From the NCBI GenBank assembly GCA_934486895.1, contig CAKSQZ010000011.1, positions 1 to 55,331 on the forward strand: 55,331 nt of DNA. The letters are read 5' to 3'. Made by a program: the position numbers and the translations under genes. This DNA comes from an uncultured Eubacteriales bacterium (GTDB lineage: Bacteria > Bacillota > Clostridia > Oscillospirales > Acutalibacteraceae). This document shows, piece by piece, positions 32,666 through 40,913 of the stretch; position 1 is the first letter of the stretch; each line of letters starts with the position of its first letter. A model generated the notes under the pieces. The model was not told the origin of the DNA. It did no database searches and worked only from the letters and a program-made list of their open reading frames with translations.

Positions 32666-32949
32666 AAGGAAAAAATACAAAGCGAGGATTTCATTTTGAA
32701 TATTAGTATAATTGGTCTTATGATGTTGTAAAACGAAACATATACTGAACTTGTAATCAAATATTTTCCCGCCATGTATTATTCAAATTTGCTTACACCA
32801 TGGACAGCTACGAAAAACAATAACCATTTACTATTGGAGTATTGCCTTGCGTTTTATGTCGCCGCGGGGGATTTCAGCCTTTAAACCAAAGGTTTAACAA
32901 AAAATTTGAGAAAAATTTAAGCAAATCCTTAAAAAACTGAAAAAAACAG
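32666..32949. other. AT-rich intergenic region before ppdK
   Basis: No credible gene. A short CCTTTAAACCAAAGG-type inverted repeat (about 32877-32895) and A/T tracts are the only structure; it could be the end of the orphan gene's transcript. Confidence 0.5.
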
Positions 32950-32978
32950 TGGAAATTCCACCACGGGTTTGTTATAAT
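32950..32978 (+). promoter_or_regulatory. Probable ppdK promoter
   Basis: Weak -35 TGGAAA (32950-32955), 17-nt spacer, TATAAT (32973-32978). A GTGGAAATTCCAC palindrome overlaps the -35 (32949-32961), a possible operator. Confidence 0.6.
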
Positions 32979-33037
32979 ATATTTACGACTGCAAAGTTGT
33001 TATCAAAGCAGTACAAATTCATTTAGGAGGTTATGAC

Positions 33038-35668
33038 ATGGGTCATAAGTATGTTTACCTTTTCAGTGAAGGTAACGGCAAAATGAGAGAGCTTCTCGGC
33101 GGTAAGGGTGCAAACCTTGCTGAGATGACAAAGCTCGGTCTGCCCGTTCCGCAGGGATTCACAATTTCCACTGAGGCCTGCACTCAGTATTACGAGGACG
33201 GCAAAAAAATAAACGACGATATACAGGCTGAGATCATGGAGTATATCGCAAAGATGGAAGAGATCACCGGCAAAAAGTTCGGCGATAAAGAGAATCCTCT
33301 GCTCGTTTCGGTTCGTTCGGGTGCTCGCGCTTCCATGCCGGGTATGATGGATACTATCCTCAACCTCGGTCTTAACGAGGACGTTGTTGATGTTCTCGCA
33401 GCTAAATCCGGCAATCCCCGTTGGGCTTGGGACTGCTACCGCAGATTTATTCAGATGTATTCCGACGTTGTTATGGAAGTCGGTAAGAAATATTTTGAAG
33501 AGCTCATCGATAAGATGAAGGCTGAAAAGGGCGTTACTCAGGACGTTGACCTGAACGCTGACGATCTTAAGAGACTCGCTGAGATGTTCAAAGCTGAGTA
33601 CAAATCGAAGATCGGCGAGGACTTCCCGACTGATCCGGTTGAACAGCTTATGGGCGCTATCAAGGCTGTATTCCGTTCATGGGACAACCCCCGTGCAAAC
33701 GTTTACCGCCGCGACAACGATATTCCGTATTCCTGGGGTACCGCTGTTAACGTTCAGATGATGGCATTCGGTAACATGGGCGAAACTTCGGGTACAGGCG
33801 TTGCATTTACCCGTGACCCGGCTACCGGTGAGAAGCACCTCATGGGTGAGTTCCTTATGAACGCTCAGGGTGAGGACGTTGTTGCGGGCGTTCGTACTCC
33901 GCAGCACATCGACCAGCTCAAAGAGGTTATGCCGGAGTGCTATGAGCAGTTTGTTAACATCTGCCACACTCTTGAGAACCACTACAGAGATATGCAGGAT
34001 ATGGAGTTCACTATCGAAGATAAGAAGCTCTATATGCTCCAGACAAGAAACGGTAAGAGAACAGCTAAGGCTGCTCTTAAGATCGCTTGCGATCTCGTTG
34101 ATGAGGGCATGATCTCGGAAGAAGAAGCTGTTGCTATGATCGATCCGAGAAACCTCGACACACTTCTCCACCCGCAGTTTGACGCTAAAGCTCTTAAAGA
34201 CGCCGAGCCGATGGCTAAGGCACTTGCTGCTTCCCCCGGTGCTGCTTGCGGTAAGATCGTATTTACCGCTGAGGACGCTAAGGAGTGGAACACTAAGGGC
34301 GAGAAAGTCGTTCTCGTTCGTCTTGAGACATCTCCTGAAGATATCGAAGGCATGAAGGCAGCTCAGGGTATCCTCACTGTTCGCGGCGGTATGACATCGC
34401 ACGCTGCAGTTGTTGCCCGCGGCATGGGTACTTGCTGTGTTTCGGGTTGCTCCGAGATCGTTATGGATGAAGCTAACAAGAAGTTCACACTCGGCGGCAA
34501 GACATTTACCGAAGGTGACATTATCTCGATCGACGGTTCGACCGGTAAGATCTACGACGGCGCTATCCCGACTGTTGACGCTTCTATCAGCGGCGAATTC
34601 GGCCGTATCATGGATTGGGCAGACAAGTTCAGAACCCTCAAGGTTAGAACAAATGCAGACACACCGAAGGACGCTAAGAAGGCTCGTGAGCTCGGTGCCG
34701 AGGGTATCGGTCTTTGCCGTACAGAGCATATGTTCTTCGAGGCTGACAGAATTGCTGCTTTCCGTGAGATGATCTGCTCTGACACTGTTGAAGAAAGAGT
34801 TGCTGCTCTTGACAAGATCCTGCCAATGCAGCAGTCTGACTTTGAGAAGCTTTATGAGGCTCTCGAAGGCAACCCTGTTACAATTCGTTTCCTCGATCCC
34901 CCGCTTCACGAGTTTGTTCCGACTGAAGAGAAGGACATTGAAGAGCTTGCTAAGGCTCAGGGCAAGAGCGTTGAGACTATCAAGGCTATCATATCCTCGC
35001 TTCACGAGTTCAACCCGATGATGGGTCACCGTGGCTGCCGTCTGGCTGTAACATATCCTGAGATAGCTCAGATGCAGACAAAGGCTGTTATCCGTGCAGC
35101 TATCAATGTTAAGAAAGCTCATCCGGATTGGAATATCGTTCCGGAGATCATGATCCCGCTGGTCGGCGAGGAGAAAGAGCTTAAGTATGTTAAGAACTTC
35201 GTCACAGAGACCGCTGACGCTGAGATCGCTGCTGCAGGCATCGATATGAAGTACGAAGTCGGTACTATGATCGAGATCCCGAGAGCTTGCATCACTGCTG
35301 ACGAGATCGCTAAGGAAGCTGAGTTCTTCTGCTTCGGTACAAACGATCTTACTCAGATGACATTCGGCTTCAGCCGTGACGACGCAGGCAAGTTCCTTGA
35401 CGCTTACTATGACGCTAAGATCTACGAGAGCGATCCGTTCGCTAAGCTCGATCAGGTCGGCGTTGGCAAGCTCATGGAAATGGCTGTTAAGATGGGTAAG
35501 GCTGTTCGTCCCGAAATGCACCTCGGCATCTGCGGCGAGCACGGCGGCGATCCTTCGACCGTTGAGTTCTGCCACAAGATCGGCCTGTCTTATGTATCCT
35601 GCTCGCCTTACCGCGTGCCGATCGCAAGACTCGCTGCTGCTCAGGCAGCTATCAAGGATAAGAAATAA
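33038..35668 (+). CDS. ppdK: Pyruvate, phosphate dikinase
   Basis: 876 aa, full length. SD AGGAGG is 8 nt upstream. Order: ATP-grasp nucleotide-binding domain ('KYVYLFSEGNGKMRELLGGKGANLAEM', 'SVRSGARASMPGMMDTILNLG'), phosphohistidine domain with catalytic His in 'GGMTSHAAVVARGMG' (about residue 453), and the PEP/pyruvate TIM barrel ('LCRTEHMF', 'EIMIPLVG', 'FGTNDLTQM') ending with catalytic Cys in 'GICGEHGG' (about residue 831). It interconverts PEP, AMP and PPi with pyruvate, ATP and Pi. In fermenting Clostridia it replaces or complements pyruvate kinase, and with OadABG it places the PEP-pyruvate-oxaloacetate node in this window. Codon use is strongly biased, as expected for an abundant enzyme. 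Confidence 0.98.
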   Translation: MGHKYVYLFSEGNGKMRELLGGKGANLAEMTKLGLPVPQGFTISTEACTQYYEDGKKINDDIQAEIMEYIAKMEEITGKKFGDKENPLLVSVRSGARASMPGMMDTILNLGLNEDVVDVLAAKSGNPRWAWDCYRRFIQMYSDVVMEVGKKYFEELIDKMKAEKGVTQDVDLNADDLKRLAEMFKAEYKSKIGEDFPTDPVEQLMGAIKAVFRSWDNPRANVYRRDNDIPYSWGTAVNVQMMAFGNMGETSGTGVAFTRDPATGEKHLMGEFLMNAQGEDVVAGVRTPQHIDQLKEVMPECYEQFVNICHTLENHYRDMQDMEFTIEDKKLYMLQTRNGKRTAKAALKIACDLVDEGMISEEEAVAMIDPRNLDTLLHPQFDAKALKDAEPMAKALAASPGAACGKIVFTAEDAKEWNTKGEKVVLVRLETSPEDIEGMKAAQGILTVRGGMTSHAAVVARGMGTCCVSGCSEIVMDEANKKFTLGGKTFTEGDIISIDGSTGKIYDGAIPTVDASISGEFGRIMDWADKFRTLKVRTNADTPKDAKKARELGAEGIGLCRTEHMFFEADRIAAFREMICSDTVEERVAALDKILPMQQSDFEKLYEALEGNPVTIRFLDPPLHEFVPTEEKDIEELAKAQGKSVETIKAIISSLHEFNPMMGHRGCRLAVTYPEIAQMQTKAVIRAAINVKKAHPDWNIVPEIMIPLVGEEKELKYVKNFVTETADAEIAAAGIDMKYEVGTMIEIPRACITADEIAKEAEFFCFGTNDLTQMTFGFSRDDAGKFLDAYYDAKIYESDPFAKLDQVGVGKLMEMAVKMGKAVRPEMHLGICGEHGGDPSTVEFCHKIGLSYVSCSPYRVPIARLAAAQAAIKDKK

Positions 35669-35710
35669 GCTGTTCCCTATCCTGCTCGGCTCTGAATGAG
35701 TTGAAATTTA

Positions 35711-35743
35711 ACACCTCGTGTCGAAAGACACGAGGTGTTTTTG
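35711..35743 (+). terminator. Terminator after ppdK
   Basis: AACACCTCGTGTC, GAAA loop, GACACGAGGTGTTTTT. Confidence 0.92.
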
Positions 35744-35811
35744 CTTGTTGTGGGATTTATTGAAATGTTGTATAATAGACTTAATAAATCAAGATCTGCG
35801 GAGGCAATGAT

Positions 35812-36267
35812 ATGTCAAACTACATAATGGACCTAAGAAAAATTGTCGGGCACCGTACTTTATTGCAAGTGGGTGCAAGCGTTATTGTTGAAGATCTGCA
35901 AGGCCGAATACTGCTTCAACTGAGAACTGATAATCACTGCTGGGGTTATGCCGGCGGCTCTGTTGAATTGGACGAAGTTGTTGAAGATGCTGCGCGAAGA
36001 GAATTGTTTGAAGAAACCGGCTTAATTGCGGAAAGCTTAGAGTTGTTTGGTGTTTTTTCCGGAAGAGACATACACTACATATATCCGAACGGAGATGAAG
36101 TGTCGAATATAGACATAGTTTATATATGCAAAAAATACTCCGGAAGCTTAAAATGTCAGGAGGGAGAAGTCGACGATTTGAGATTTTTTCAAATTGACGA
36201 GATTCCCGATAATATTAACACGCCGAATCAAAAGCCTTTGAAAAAATGGATAAGTTCAAAACATTAA
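35812..36267 (+). CDS. Nudix hydrolase
   Basis: 151 aa. The Nudix box is complete: 'GGSVELDEVVEDAARRELFE' continuing 'ETGL' (about residues 43-65), matching GX5EX7REUXEEXGU. The N-terminal 'LLQVGASVIVEDLQGRILLQLR' is the usual first strand. Members hydrolyse nucleoside diphosphates linked to other groups; the substrate cannot be predicted. It has its own SD (CGGAGG) after a -10-like TATAAT about 40 nt upstream and no obvious operon partners. Confidence 0.93.
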   Translation: MSNYIMDLRKIVGHRTLLQVGASVIVEDLQGRILLQLRTDNHCWGYAGGSVELDEVVEDAARRELFEETGLIAESLELFGVFSGRDIHYIYPNGDEVSNIDIVYICKKYSGSLKCQEGEVDDLRFFQIDEIPDNINTPNQKPLKKWISSKH

Positions 36268-36452
36268 GTGTTATATGCAAATAAGAATAATCGCGAAAAA
36301 AGCCTGAAAGAAGCCATTATATGCCGGAATTACAAGAAAGGCACGCAAGGGCACAATCGCTATGAGCCATCCGATCTCAATGCGCTGAGTCAAAGCAAAT
36401 AAACAACATTTTTAAAAACAGTATGATCAAAGCAAAACCTTCGGAGGATTAT

Positions 36453-36836
36453 ATGAAAATCGAACACATTGCACTATATGTAAACCGTTTGGAAGAGGCC
36501 AAAGATTTTTTTATAAAGTATTTTGGCGCAAAATCAAACAGCGGATATTGCAATCAAAAGACAAACTTCCGCTCATATTTTCTTTCGTTTGACGATGGCG
36601 CACGGCTTGAGATCATGAACAATCCGAAAATGACGGACTTGCCAAAAGAGCTCAGCCGAACAGGATACGCACACATTGCATTTAGCGTCGGGAACAAGGA
36701 GAAGGTCGACTCGCTGACCGCTGAGCTGAAAAACGACGGTTATGAAGTGGTGAGCGGGCCAAGGACGACAGGCGACGGTTATTACGAAAGCTGCATTGTT
36801 ATAATCGAGGATAATCAAATCGAAATTACGGTGTGA
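36453..36836 (+). CDS. VOC (glyoxalase/bleomycin-resistance-like) family protein
   Basis: 127 aa from the ATG at 36453, which has GGAGG; an ATG 30 nt upstream lacks an SD. Starts 'MKIEHIALYVNRLEEAKDFFIKYFG' with the first metal-ligand His, 'SYFLSFDDGARLEIM' with a Glu ligand, 'AHIAFSVG' with the second His, and ends 'IVIIEDNQIEITV' with the last Glu. The vicinal-oxygen-chelate fold with four ligands suggests a metal-dependent lyase or dioxygenase, or a drug-binding resistance protein. Substrate unknown. Confidence 0.92.
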   Translation: MKIEHIALYVNRLEEAKDFFIKYFGAKSNSGYCNQKTNFRSYFLSFDDGARLEIMNNPKMTDLPKELSRTGYAHIAFSVGNKEKVDSLTAELKNDGYEVVSGPRTTGDGYYESCIVIIEDNQIEITV

Positions 36837-36927
36837 AGCCGAAGTTAAAGGACTAATGCGCTCACTGTGTGATAAGCAGGCGGATAAGTATAATTACATT
36901 CAAATTGTTTTTGGCGGAAGTGATATG

Positions 36928-37305
36928 ATGGATCGGAAAGATTTAATAAAATATATTATTGATAATTACGGCACAGAACCTGACTATCCGTGGGATAAGT
37001 ATCCGGCTTACGAGGTGTTTCGCCACAGCGGCAACAACAAATGGTTTGCCCTTATCATGGATGTGTCTAAAAATAAGCTCGGTTTAAAAGGATCGGGAAA
37101 GATAGATATTGTGAACCTTAAATGCGATCCCATTATAGGCGGCTCTCTGCGAAACGGAGCAGGCATTTTTCCGGCATATCACATGAACAAGGAAAACTGG
37201 GTAACTGTCGCTCTCGACGGCAGCGCGCCCGACGATACAATAAAAATGCTGCTGGACATCAGTTATGACGCCACTGTCCCGAAGATCCGCCCAAAAAGGC
37301 GATGA
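36928..37305 (+). CDS. MmcQ/YjbR family protein
   Basis: 125 aa from the ATG at 36928 (GGAAG 7 nt upstream; ATG at 36925 is equally in frame). The YjbR/CyaY-like fold is supported by 'YGTEPDYPWDKYPAYEVFRH', 'NNKWFALIMDV' and 'YHMNKENWVTVALDG'. The family is described as DNA-binding (double wing) from structure; its cellular role is unknown. It is the third of several small stand-alone genes in this accessory zone. Confidence 0.9.
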   Translation: MDRKDLIKYIIDNYGTEPDYPWDKYPAYEVFRHSGNNKWFALIMDVSKNKLGLKGSGKIDIVNLKCDPIIGGSLRNGAGIFPAYHMNKENWVTVALDGSAPDDTIKMLLDISYDATVPKIRPKRR

Positions 37306-37364
37306 TATACAGATATGTCGAGGTGTCTAAACAAAGTAAGAAATGAACTAAAAAAGGTGAAGCG

Positions 37365-37535
37365 ATGATAAACGAAAATTGCCCGTGCAAAAGGAAAAAG
37401 TGCGAACGGCACGGAAAATGTGATGAATGCAGAAAATATCATGCCGAATCCAAGAAGAAAATTCCGATTTACTGTGAGAAAAGATCCGATAACAAAATTT
37501 TCGGGTCTGTCCGTCTTAACACCCGAGAGCACTGA
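37365..37535 (+). CDS. Cysteine-rich miniprotein
   Basis: 56 aa, ATG at 37365 preceded by AAGGTGAAG. Six cysteines in the first two thirds ('CPCKRKKCERHGKCDEC', later 'YC') with many Lys/Arg; the spacing suggests one or two small metal sites (zinc or Fe-S). No TM helix. Similar short C-P-C...C...C-x-x-C proteins occur as unnamed ORFs in Clostridia (recollection). It sits between yjbR and the AraC fusion gene, with no terminator before it, so it may be cotranscribed with yjbR. Confidence 0.6.
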   Translation: MINENCPCKRKKCERHGKCDECRKYHAESKKKIPIYCEKRSDNKIFGSVRLNTREH

Positions 37536-37594
37536 AGATCATGAAACAGCGTTTGTTTTTTGATAGACTGTAATCACAGAAAGGGAGCGGAAGA

Positions 37595-39055
37595 ATGGAT
37601 TGGATACAGGGAATACAAAGGGCAATAGACTATGTGGAAGCTAACATAACCGATGAAATCGACTTTGAAGAAACGGCAAAGAAAGCCTATTCCTCACCGT
37701 TTCATTTTCAAAGGGTGTTCAGTATTCTATGCGGTCTGCCGCTGGGCGACTATATTCGTATGCGCAGGCTTTCTCTTGCAGGCGAAGAGCTTTCCAAAGG
37801 AAATGCAAAGATAATCGACATTGCTATGAAATACGGATATGATACACCCGAAAGCTTTTCCCGCGCCTTTACGCGATTCCATGGCATTACGCCGAGTGAA
37901 GCAAAACACTGCGGCAATGTCAAGGTTTTCACTCCCCTTTCTGTTAAATTAACCTTATCGGGAGGAAACAAAATGGATTACAGAATCGAAAAAAGAGACG
38001 CATTTCAGGTGGTTTGCAAAAGAAAAAGAGTAGCAAAACCGCAGGCGGCAAACGCAACTCAAGACATCACCGCTATGTGGCAGGAATACGGTGCGGACGG
38101 AACAATGGACAAGCTTGTTGCATGTATGCCCGAAAATCCTGTGATGAAAGGGCTGCTCGGCATTTGCTTTTCATCGGAGCTTGACGCGAAACAATTCCCT
38201 TACGGGATCGGAGTTGAATACGACGGAAGAAAGATCGACAGCGGCTTAGAGGTCGTCACCATTCCTGCAAGCACCTATGCGGTGTTTACAAGCAAGGGAA
38301 AGGTGCCCGACGCGTTTATTGACACTTATCATCGGATAGTCACAGAGTTTTTTCCGCAAAATGATAAACACTGTCACAGGAAGTTTGGCTTATGGAACAG
38401 TGATACTGATCGCCGTTTATATGCTGCTGCACAGCAAAAATATGAAAAAAGAAGGCGGGATCCGATGAACAGATCTGAAAGCAAATACTTTAACACTGCC
38501 GAAAAGATGGACAAGACGTTTTTGCGGCTTCTTGAAAAGAAAGACTTTGCATATATCACAGTGAAGGAAATTTGCGAGACGGCAGGGGTTAACCGTTCCA
38601 CATTTTATTTGCACTATGAAACGGTGGCTGATCTGTTGAGCGAATGCGCTCAGTATATGACCGATCGGTTCCTTTCATATATGAAGCATGATTCCTCAGC
38701 CTTTATATCAAAACTGCAAAGCTGTCCGCTTGAAGAGCTTTATCTTATAACTCCGGAATATCTGACACCGTATTTAAACTTTGTTAAGGAAAATCAACGC
38801 CTTTTTCGCACAAGTCTCGAGAACGCCTCGGCACTGCGGCTCGACGAAAGCTATGCGGGATTGCTTCGCAATGTGATAACACCGATCTTGATACGGTACG
38901 GTGTGCCCGAAGAGAACCGAGCATATCTCATGGCGTTTCACATCAACGGCTTAATTGCGATCATTTCGGAATGGCTGAAAGACGGCTGCACCAATTCTGT
39001 CGAGCATATTATTACGGTGATACGCACCTGTATATCGCAGCCGCAAGCCGATTAG
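37595..39055 (+). CDS. AraC HTH - truncated GyrI-like - TetR fusion regulator
   Basis: 486 aa, SD GGGAGCGG upstream. Residues 1-105 are an AraC-type double HTH ('FEETAKKAYSSPFHFQRVF', 'IDIAMKYGYDTPESFSRAF'). Residues about 128-255 match a GyrI-like/effector-binding domain but stop at 'EFFPQN', before its last strands. A basic linker (about 256-288) follows. Residues about 290-486 form a complete TetR/AcrR-type regulator ('YITVKEICETAGVNRSTFYLHY') with its own ATG at 38465 and an AAGGCGGG SD. In another frame the linker encodes a TM-like tail ending in TGA exactly at that ATG, so the fusion looks deletion-born. Both a 486-aa protein and a separate TetR of about 197 aa are possible products. 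Confidence 0.8.
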   Translation: MDWIQGIQRAIDYVEANITDEIDFEETAKKAYSSPFHFQRVFSILCGLPLGDYIRMRRLSLAGEELSKGNAKIIDIAMKYGYDTPESFSRAFTRFHGITPSEAKHCGNVKVFTPLSVKLTLSGGNKMDYRIEKRDAFQVVCKRKRVAKPQAANATQDITAMWQEYGADGTMDKLVACMPENPVMKGLLGICFSSELDAKQFPYGIGVEYDGRKIDSGLEVVTIPASTYAVFTSKGKVPDAFIDTYHRIVTEFFPQNDKHCHRKFGLWNSDTDRRLYAAAQQKYEKRRRDPMNRSESKYFNTAEKMDKTFLRLLEKKDFAYITVKEICETAGVNRSTFYLHYETVADLLSECAQYMTDRFLSYMKHDSSAFISKLQSCPLEELYLITPEYLTPYLNFVKENQRLFRTSLENASALRLDESYAGLLRNVITPILIRYGVPEENRAYLMAFHINGLIAIISEWLKDGCTNSVEHIITVIRTCISQPQAD

Positions 39056-39076
39056 AAAATTATTAAAACAACAAAA

Positions 39077-39119
39077 CAAAAAGCACAGCTTCGGGATAAA
39101 CCGAGCTGCGCTTTTTGCT
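39077..39119. terminator. Terminator (fusion regulator / cupin)
   Basis: AAAAGCACAGCTTCGG and CCGAGCTGCGCTTTTT arms, usable in both directions. Confidence 0.8.
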
Positions 39120-39123
39120 TTGC

Positions 39124-39477
39124 TTAATACACAACAGCGTCGTCTGCGGTGAAACCGCCGAGCGAATTTTCTTTTGTCTGGATGCAGACAAATGTTATGC
39201 CCTCGTCATCAGCCGCTGAGATCTGCCGTTTTGCCGCGGGCGCGACCTTGAGCCAATCGCCTGCTGTGAGTGCGATCTCCTCGCCATCGATATCAGCCTT
39301 GCCCTTACCGGACAAAATGCCGTAGATCTCCTCATTGGTCTTATGCGAGTGGACAAACGGAACGCCTGTGCCTGCGGAAAGCCGGTTTATGCTTACCTCT
39401 GCGCCTGTGAGTCCGAGCGCTTCGTGAAGCTCTGTTCTGCCTTCGTTTCCGATATTGGTTTTTGTGTAGTTTTTCAT
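39124..39477 (-). CDS. Single-domain cupin protein
   Basis: 117 aa from the ATG at 39477 (AGGAGG SD); the frame is open to 39504. Cupin motif 1 is 'PFVHSHKTNEEIYGILSGKG' in pattern with metal His and Glu ligands ('HSH', 'E'), and motif 2 'LTAGDWLKVAPAAKRQI' has a weaker ligand set (the usual His seems replaced). Cupins of this size bind small metabolites or act as quercetinase-like or mannose-isomerase-like enzymes. It is divergent from an HxlR regulator with likely operator repeats between them, so it is the probable HxlR target. Confidence 0.88.
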   Translation of the reverse strand: MKNYTKTNIGNEGRTELHEALGLTGAEVSINRLSAGTGVPFVHSHKTNEEIYGILSGKGKADIDGEEIALTAGDWLKVAPAAKRQISAADDEGITFVCIQTKENSLGGFTADDAVVY

Positions 39478-39552
39478 GGTGTTTACCTCCTGATAATTTT
39501 GCAAATTTTCTTTGCCTGTCTATAGAATATCACCGCAAATATTCAAAAACAA

Positions 39553-39590
39553 GTACGCACTTTTTTATAACTGTACACTTTTTTCATAAT
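39553..39590. promoter_or_regulatory. Probable HxlR operator direct repeats
   Basis: GTACGCACTTTTTTATAA (39553-39570) is repeated as GTACACTTTTTTCATAAT (39573-39590), 20 bp apart. They sit between the divergent cupin and HxlR genes, just upstream of a TATAAT at 39597-39602. Confidence 0.55.
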
Positions 39591-39624
39591 GTGTTGTATA
39601 ATGGTGACAAGAGGTGATAAAGCC

Positions 39625-39966
39625 ATGAAAACCAAAGACGAATTACCGGCCTGCCCTGTTGCGACCGCTGTATCCTTGATCGGCGGAAAATGGAAGCTGC
39701 TTATTCTGCGCAACCTGAAAGCGCGCCCTTGGAGGTTCAACGAGCTTCAGCGCGATCTCGACGGGATCTCACAAAAGGTGCTGACGGACAGTCTTCGACA
39801 GATGATCGACGACGGGCTTGCCTATCGACGCGACTATCATGAGCTTCCGCCGAGGGTGGAATACGGACTGACAGATCTCGGTCGGCAGATGCTTCCGATA
39901 ATCGACGCTTTAGCCGACTTCGGAAACTATTATAAATCGGTTGTGAATGATAAAGGAGCGCAATGA
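39625..39966 (+). CDS. HxlR family transcriptional regulator
   Basis: 113 aa from the ATG at 39625 (AGAGGTGA SD). The N-terminal 'CPVATAVSLIGGKWKLLILRNL' with its conserved Cys and 'RFNELQRDLDGISQKVLTDSLRQM' winged HTH are typical. The single Cys near residue 8 is the position used by YodB/HypR-type members to sense quinones or aldehydes (family knowledge). It likely regulates the divergent cupin gene through the direct repeats between them. It overlaps the next small gene (ATGA). Confidence 0.95.
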   Translation: MKTKDELPACPVATAVSLIGGKWKLLILRNLKARPWRFNELQRDLDGISQKVLTDSLRQMIDDGLAYRRDYHELPPRVEYGLTDLGRQMLPIIDALADFGNYYKSVVNDKGAQ

Positions 39967-40175
39967 TGAGCAAATACGATCCCTTATGGGAGTATATTTC
40001 AAAGAAAGGCGAAGAGTCGATGATGCTATCGTTCGATGAAATCGGGAATATTGCGGGAGTGCCGATAGATCATTCGTTTTTAAGATACAAAAAGGAGCTT
40101 TCGGAATACGGATACCAAGTCGGGAAAATATCAATGAAAGAAAAAACGGTTGTTTTTAATAAAACCGAAATTTAA
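39963..40175 (+). CDS. Small hypothetical protein (DUF7662-like)
   Basis: 70 aa, start overlapping the HxlR stop. Begins 'MSKYDPLWEYISKKGEESMMLSFDEI', a pattern shared with small stand-alone proteins that may bind nucleic acid ('KYDPLW.YL...G...LTF.EIE.I.G'). Mixed alpha/beta with no TM helix. Translational coupling with HxlR suggests cotranscription; role unknown. Confidence 0.7.
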   Translation: MMSKYDPLWEYISKKGEESMMLSFDEIGNIAGVPIDHSFLRYKKELSEYGYQVGKISMKEKTVVFNKTEI

Positions 40176-40192
40176 TCTTCGGAGGTAAGACG

Positions 40193-40231
40193 GTGAAACG
40201 CTGCATTGTTTTTGCCGATATAGCCGCATAA
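40193..40231 (+). other. Twelve-codon mini-ORF with strong SD before the Vat pseudogene
   Basis: GGAGGTAAGACG then GTG opens an ORF of 12 codons (VKRCIVFADIAA) ending in TAA, 25 nt before the pseudogene start. It could be a leader peptide of the acetyltransferase gene or the stub of a deleted gene. Confidence 0.3.
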
Positions 40232-40255
40232 TCAACTAAAAACGGAGGAATAAGA

Positions 40256-40863
40256 ATGACTATATCGGTCAAAAAAATATATCCCGAAAAGGAGGCACTC
40301 AAACAGTTTATCTTAAAAATGTGATCAAAGGGCAAAACATTGAAATCGGCGATTACACAATGTACAACGATTTTGTAAACGATCCGAGAGATTTCGAAAG
40401 AAACAATGTTTTATATCACTATCCCATCAACAGCGACCGCCTTATGATCGGAAAATCCTGCTCTATCGCCTGCGTCGCAAAGTTTATTTTCAACAGCGCA
40501 AATCACGCTCTCGGCTCTTTATCAACTTATCCGTTTCCGCTGTTTTTCGATGAGTGAGAACTGGATAAGGCAAATGTTAAAGGCTCGTTGGACAACAAGG
40601 GCGATATTGTGATCGGCAATGATGTCTGGATCGGGTATGAAGCGGTCGTTTTATCAGGAGTCACGATTGGGGACGGCGCGATTATAGGCACGAGAGCAGT
40701 TGTCACAAAAGATGTGCCGCCGTATACCATTGTCGACGGAGTGCCTTCAAAGCCGATTAGAAAGCGCTTTTTCGACGATGTTATCGATAAGCTGATGAAT
40801 CTGAAATGGTGGGATTGGCAGGAAAGCCGGATCAAAAAAATATCGACGCTATCAAATCGGTAA
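40256..40863 (+). pseudogene. Broken Vat/CatB-type xenobiotic acetyltransferase
   Basis: The start at 40256 has a GGAGG SD. After 'KKIYPEK' the frame must shift by one base at the A run 40287-40290 to continue as 'GGTQTVYLKNVIKGQNIEIGDY'. A second lesion is TGA at 40555-40557, where relatives have Trp ('FFDE-W-...'); reading continues in the same frame through 'KGDIVIGNDVWIGYEAVVLSG', 'TIGDGAIIGTRAVVTKDVPPY' and 'GVPSKPIRKRF'. These are left-handed beta-helix hexapeptide repeats of streptogramin A/chloramphenicol acetyltransferases, with the active-site region 'FNSANHALG' kept. With one deletion and one nonsense codon it is almost certainly inactive. Confidence 0.88.
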
Positions 40864-40913
40864 AGATCGAAGATCTCAGATAGATTTTTTGGCGAAAACA
40901 GGAGGAAGTTTTA

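Noticed and set aside
33677..35575. 632-codon open frame antisense to ppdK
   Set aside because: It lies entirely inside ppdK, has no SD or promoter and its composition mirrors the strong codon bias of the sense gene.
40555..40557. In-frame TGA as a selenocysteine or recoded Trp codon
   Set aside because: No SECIS-like structure is visible, homologues have Trp here, and a separate frameshift upstream already breaks the gene.
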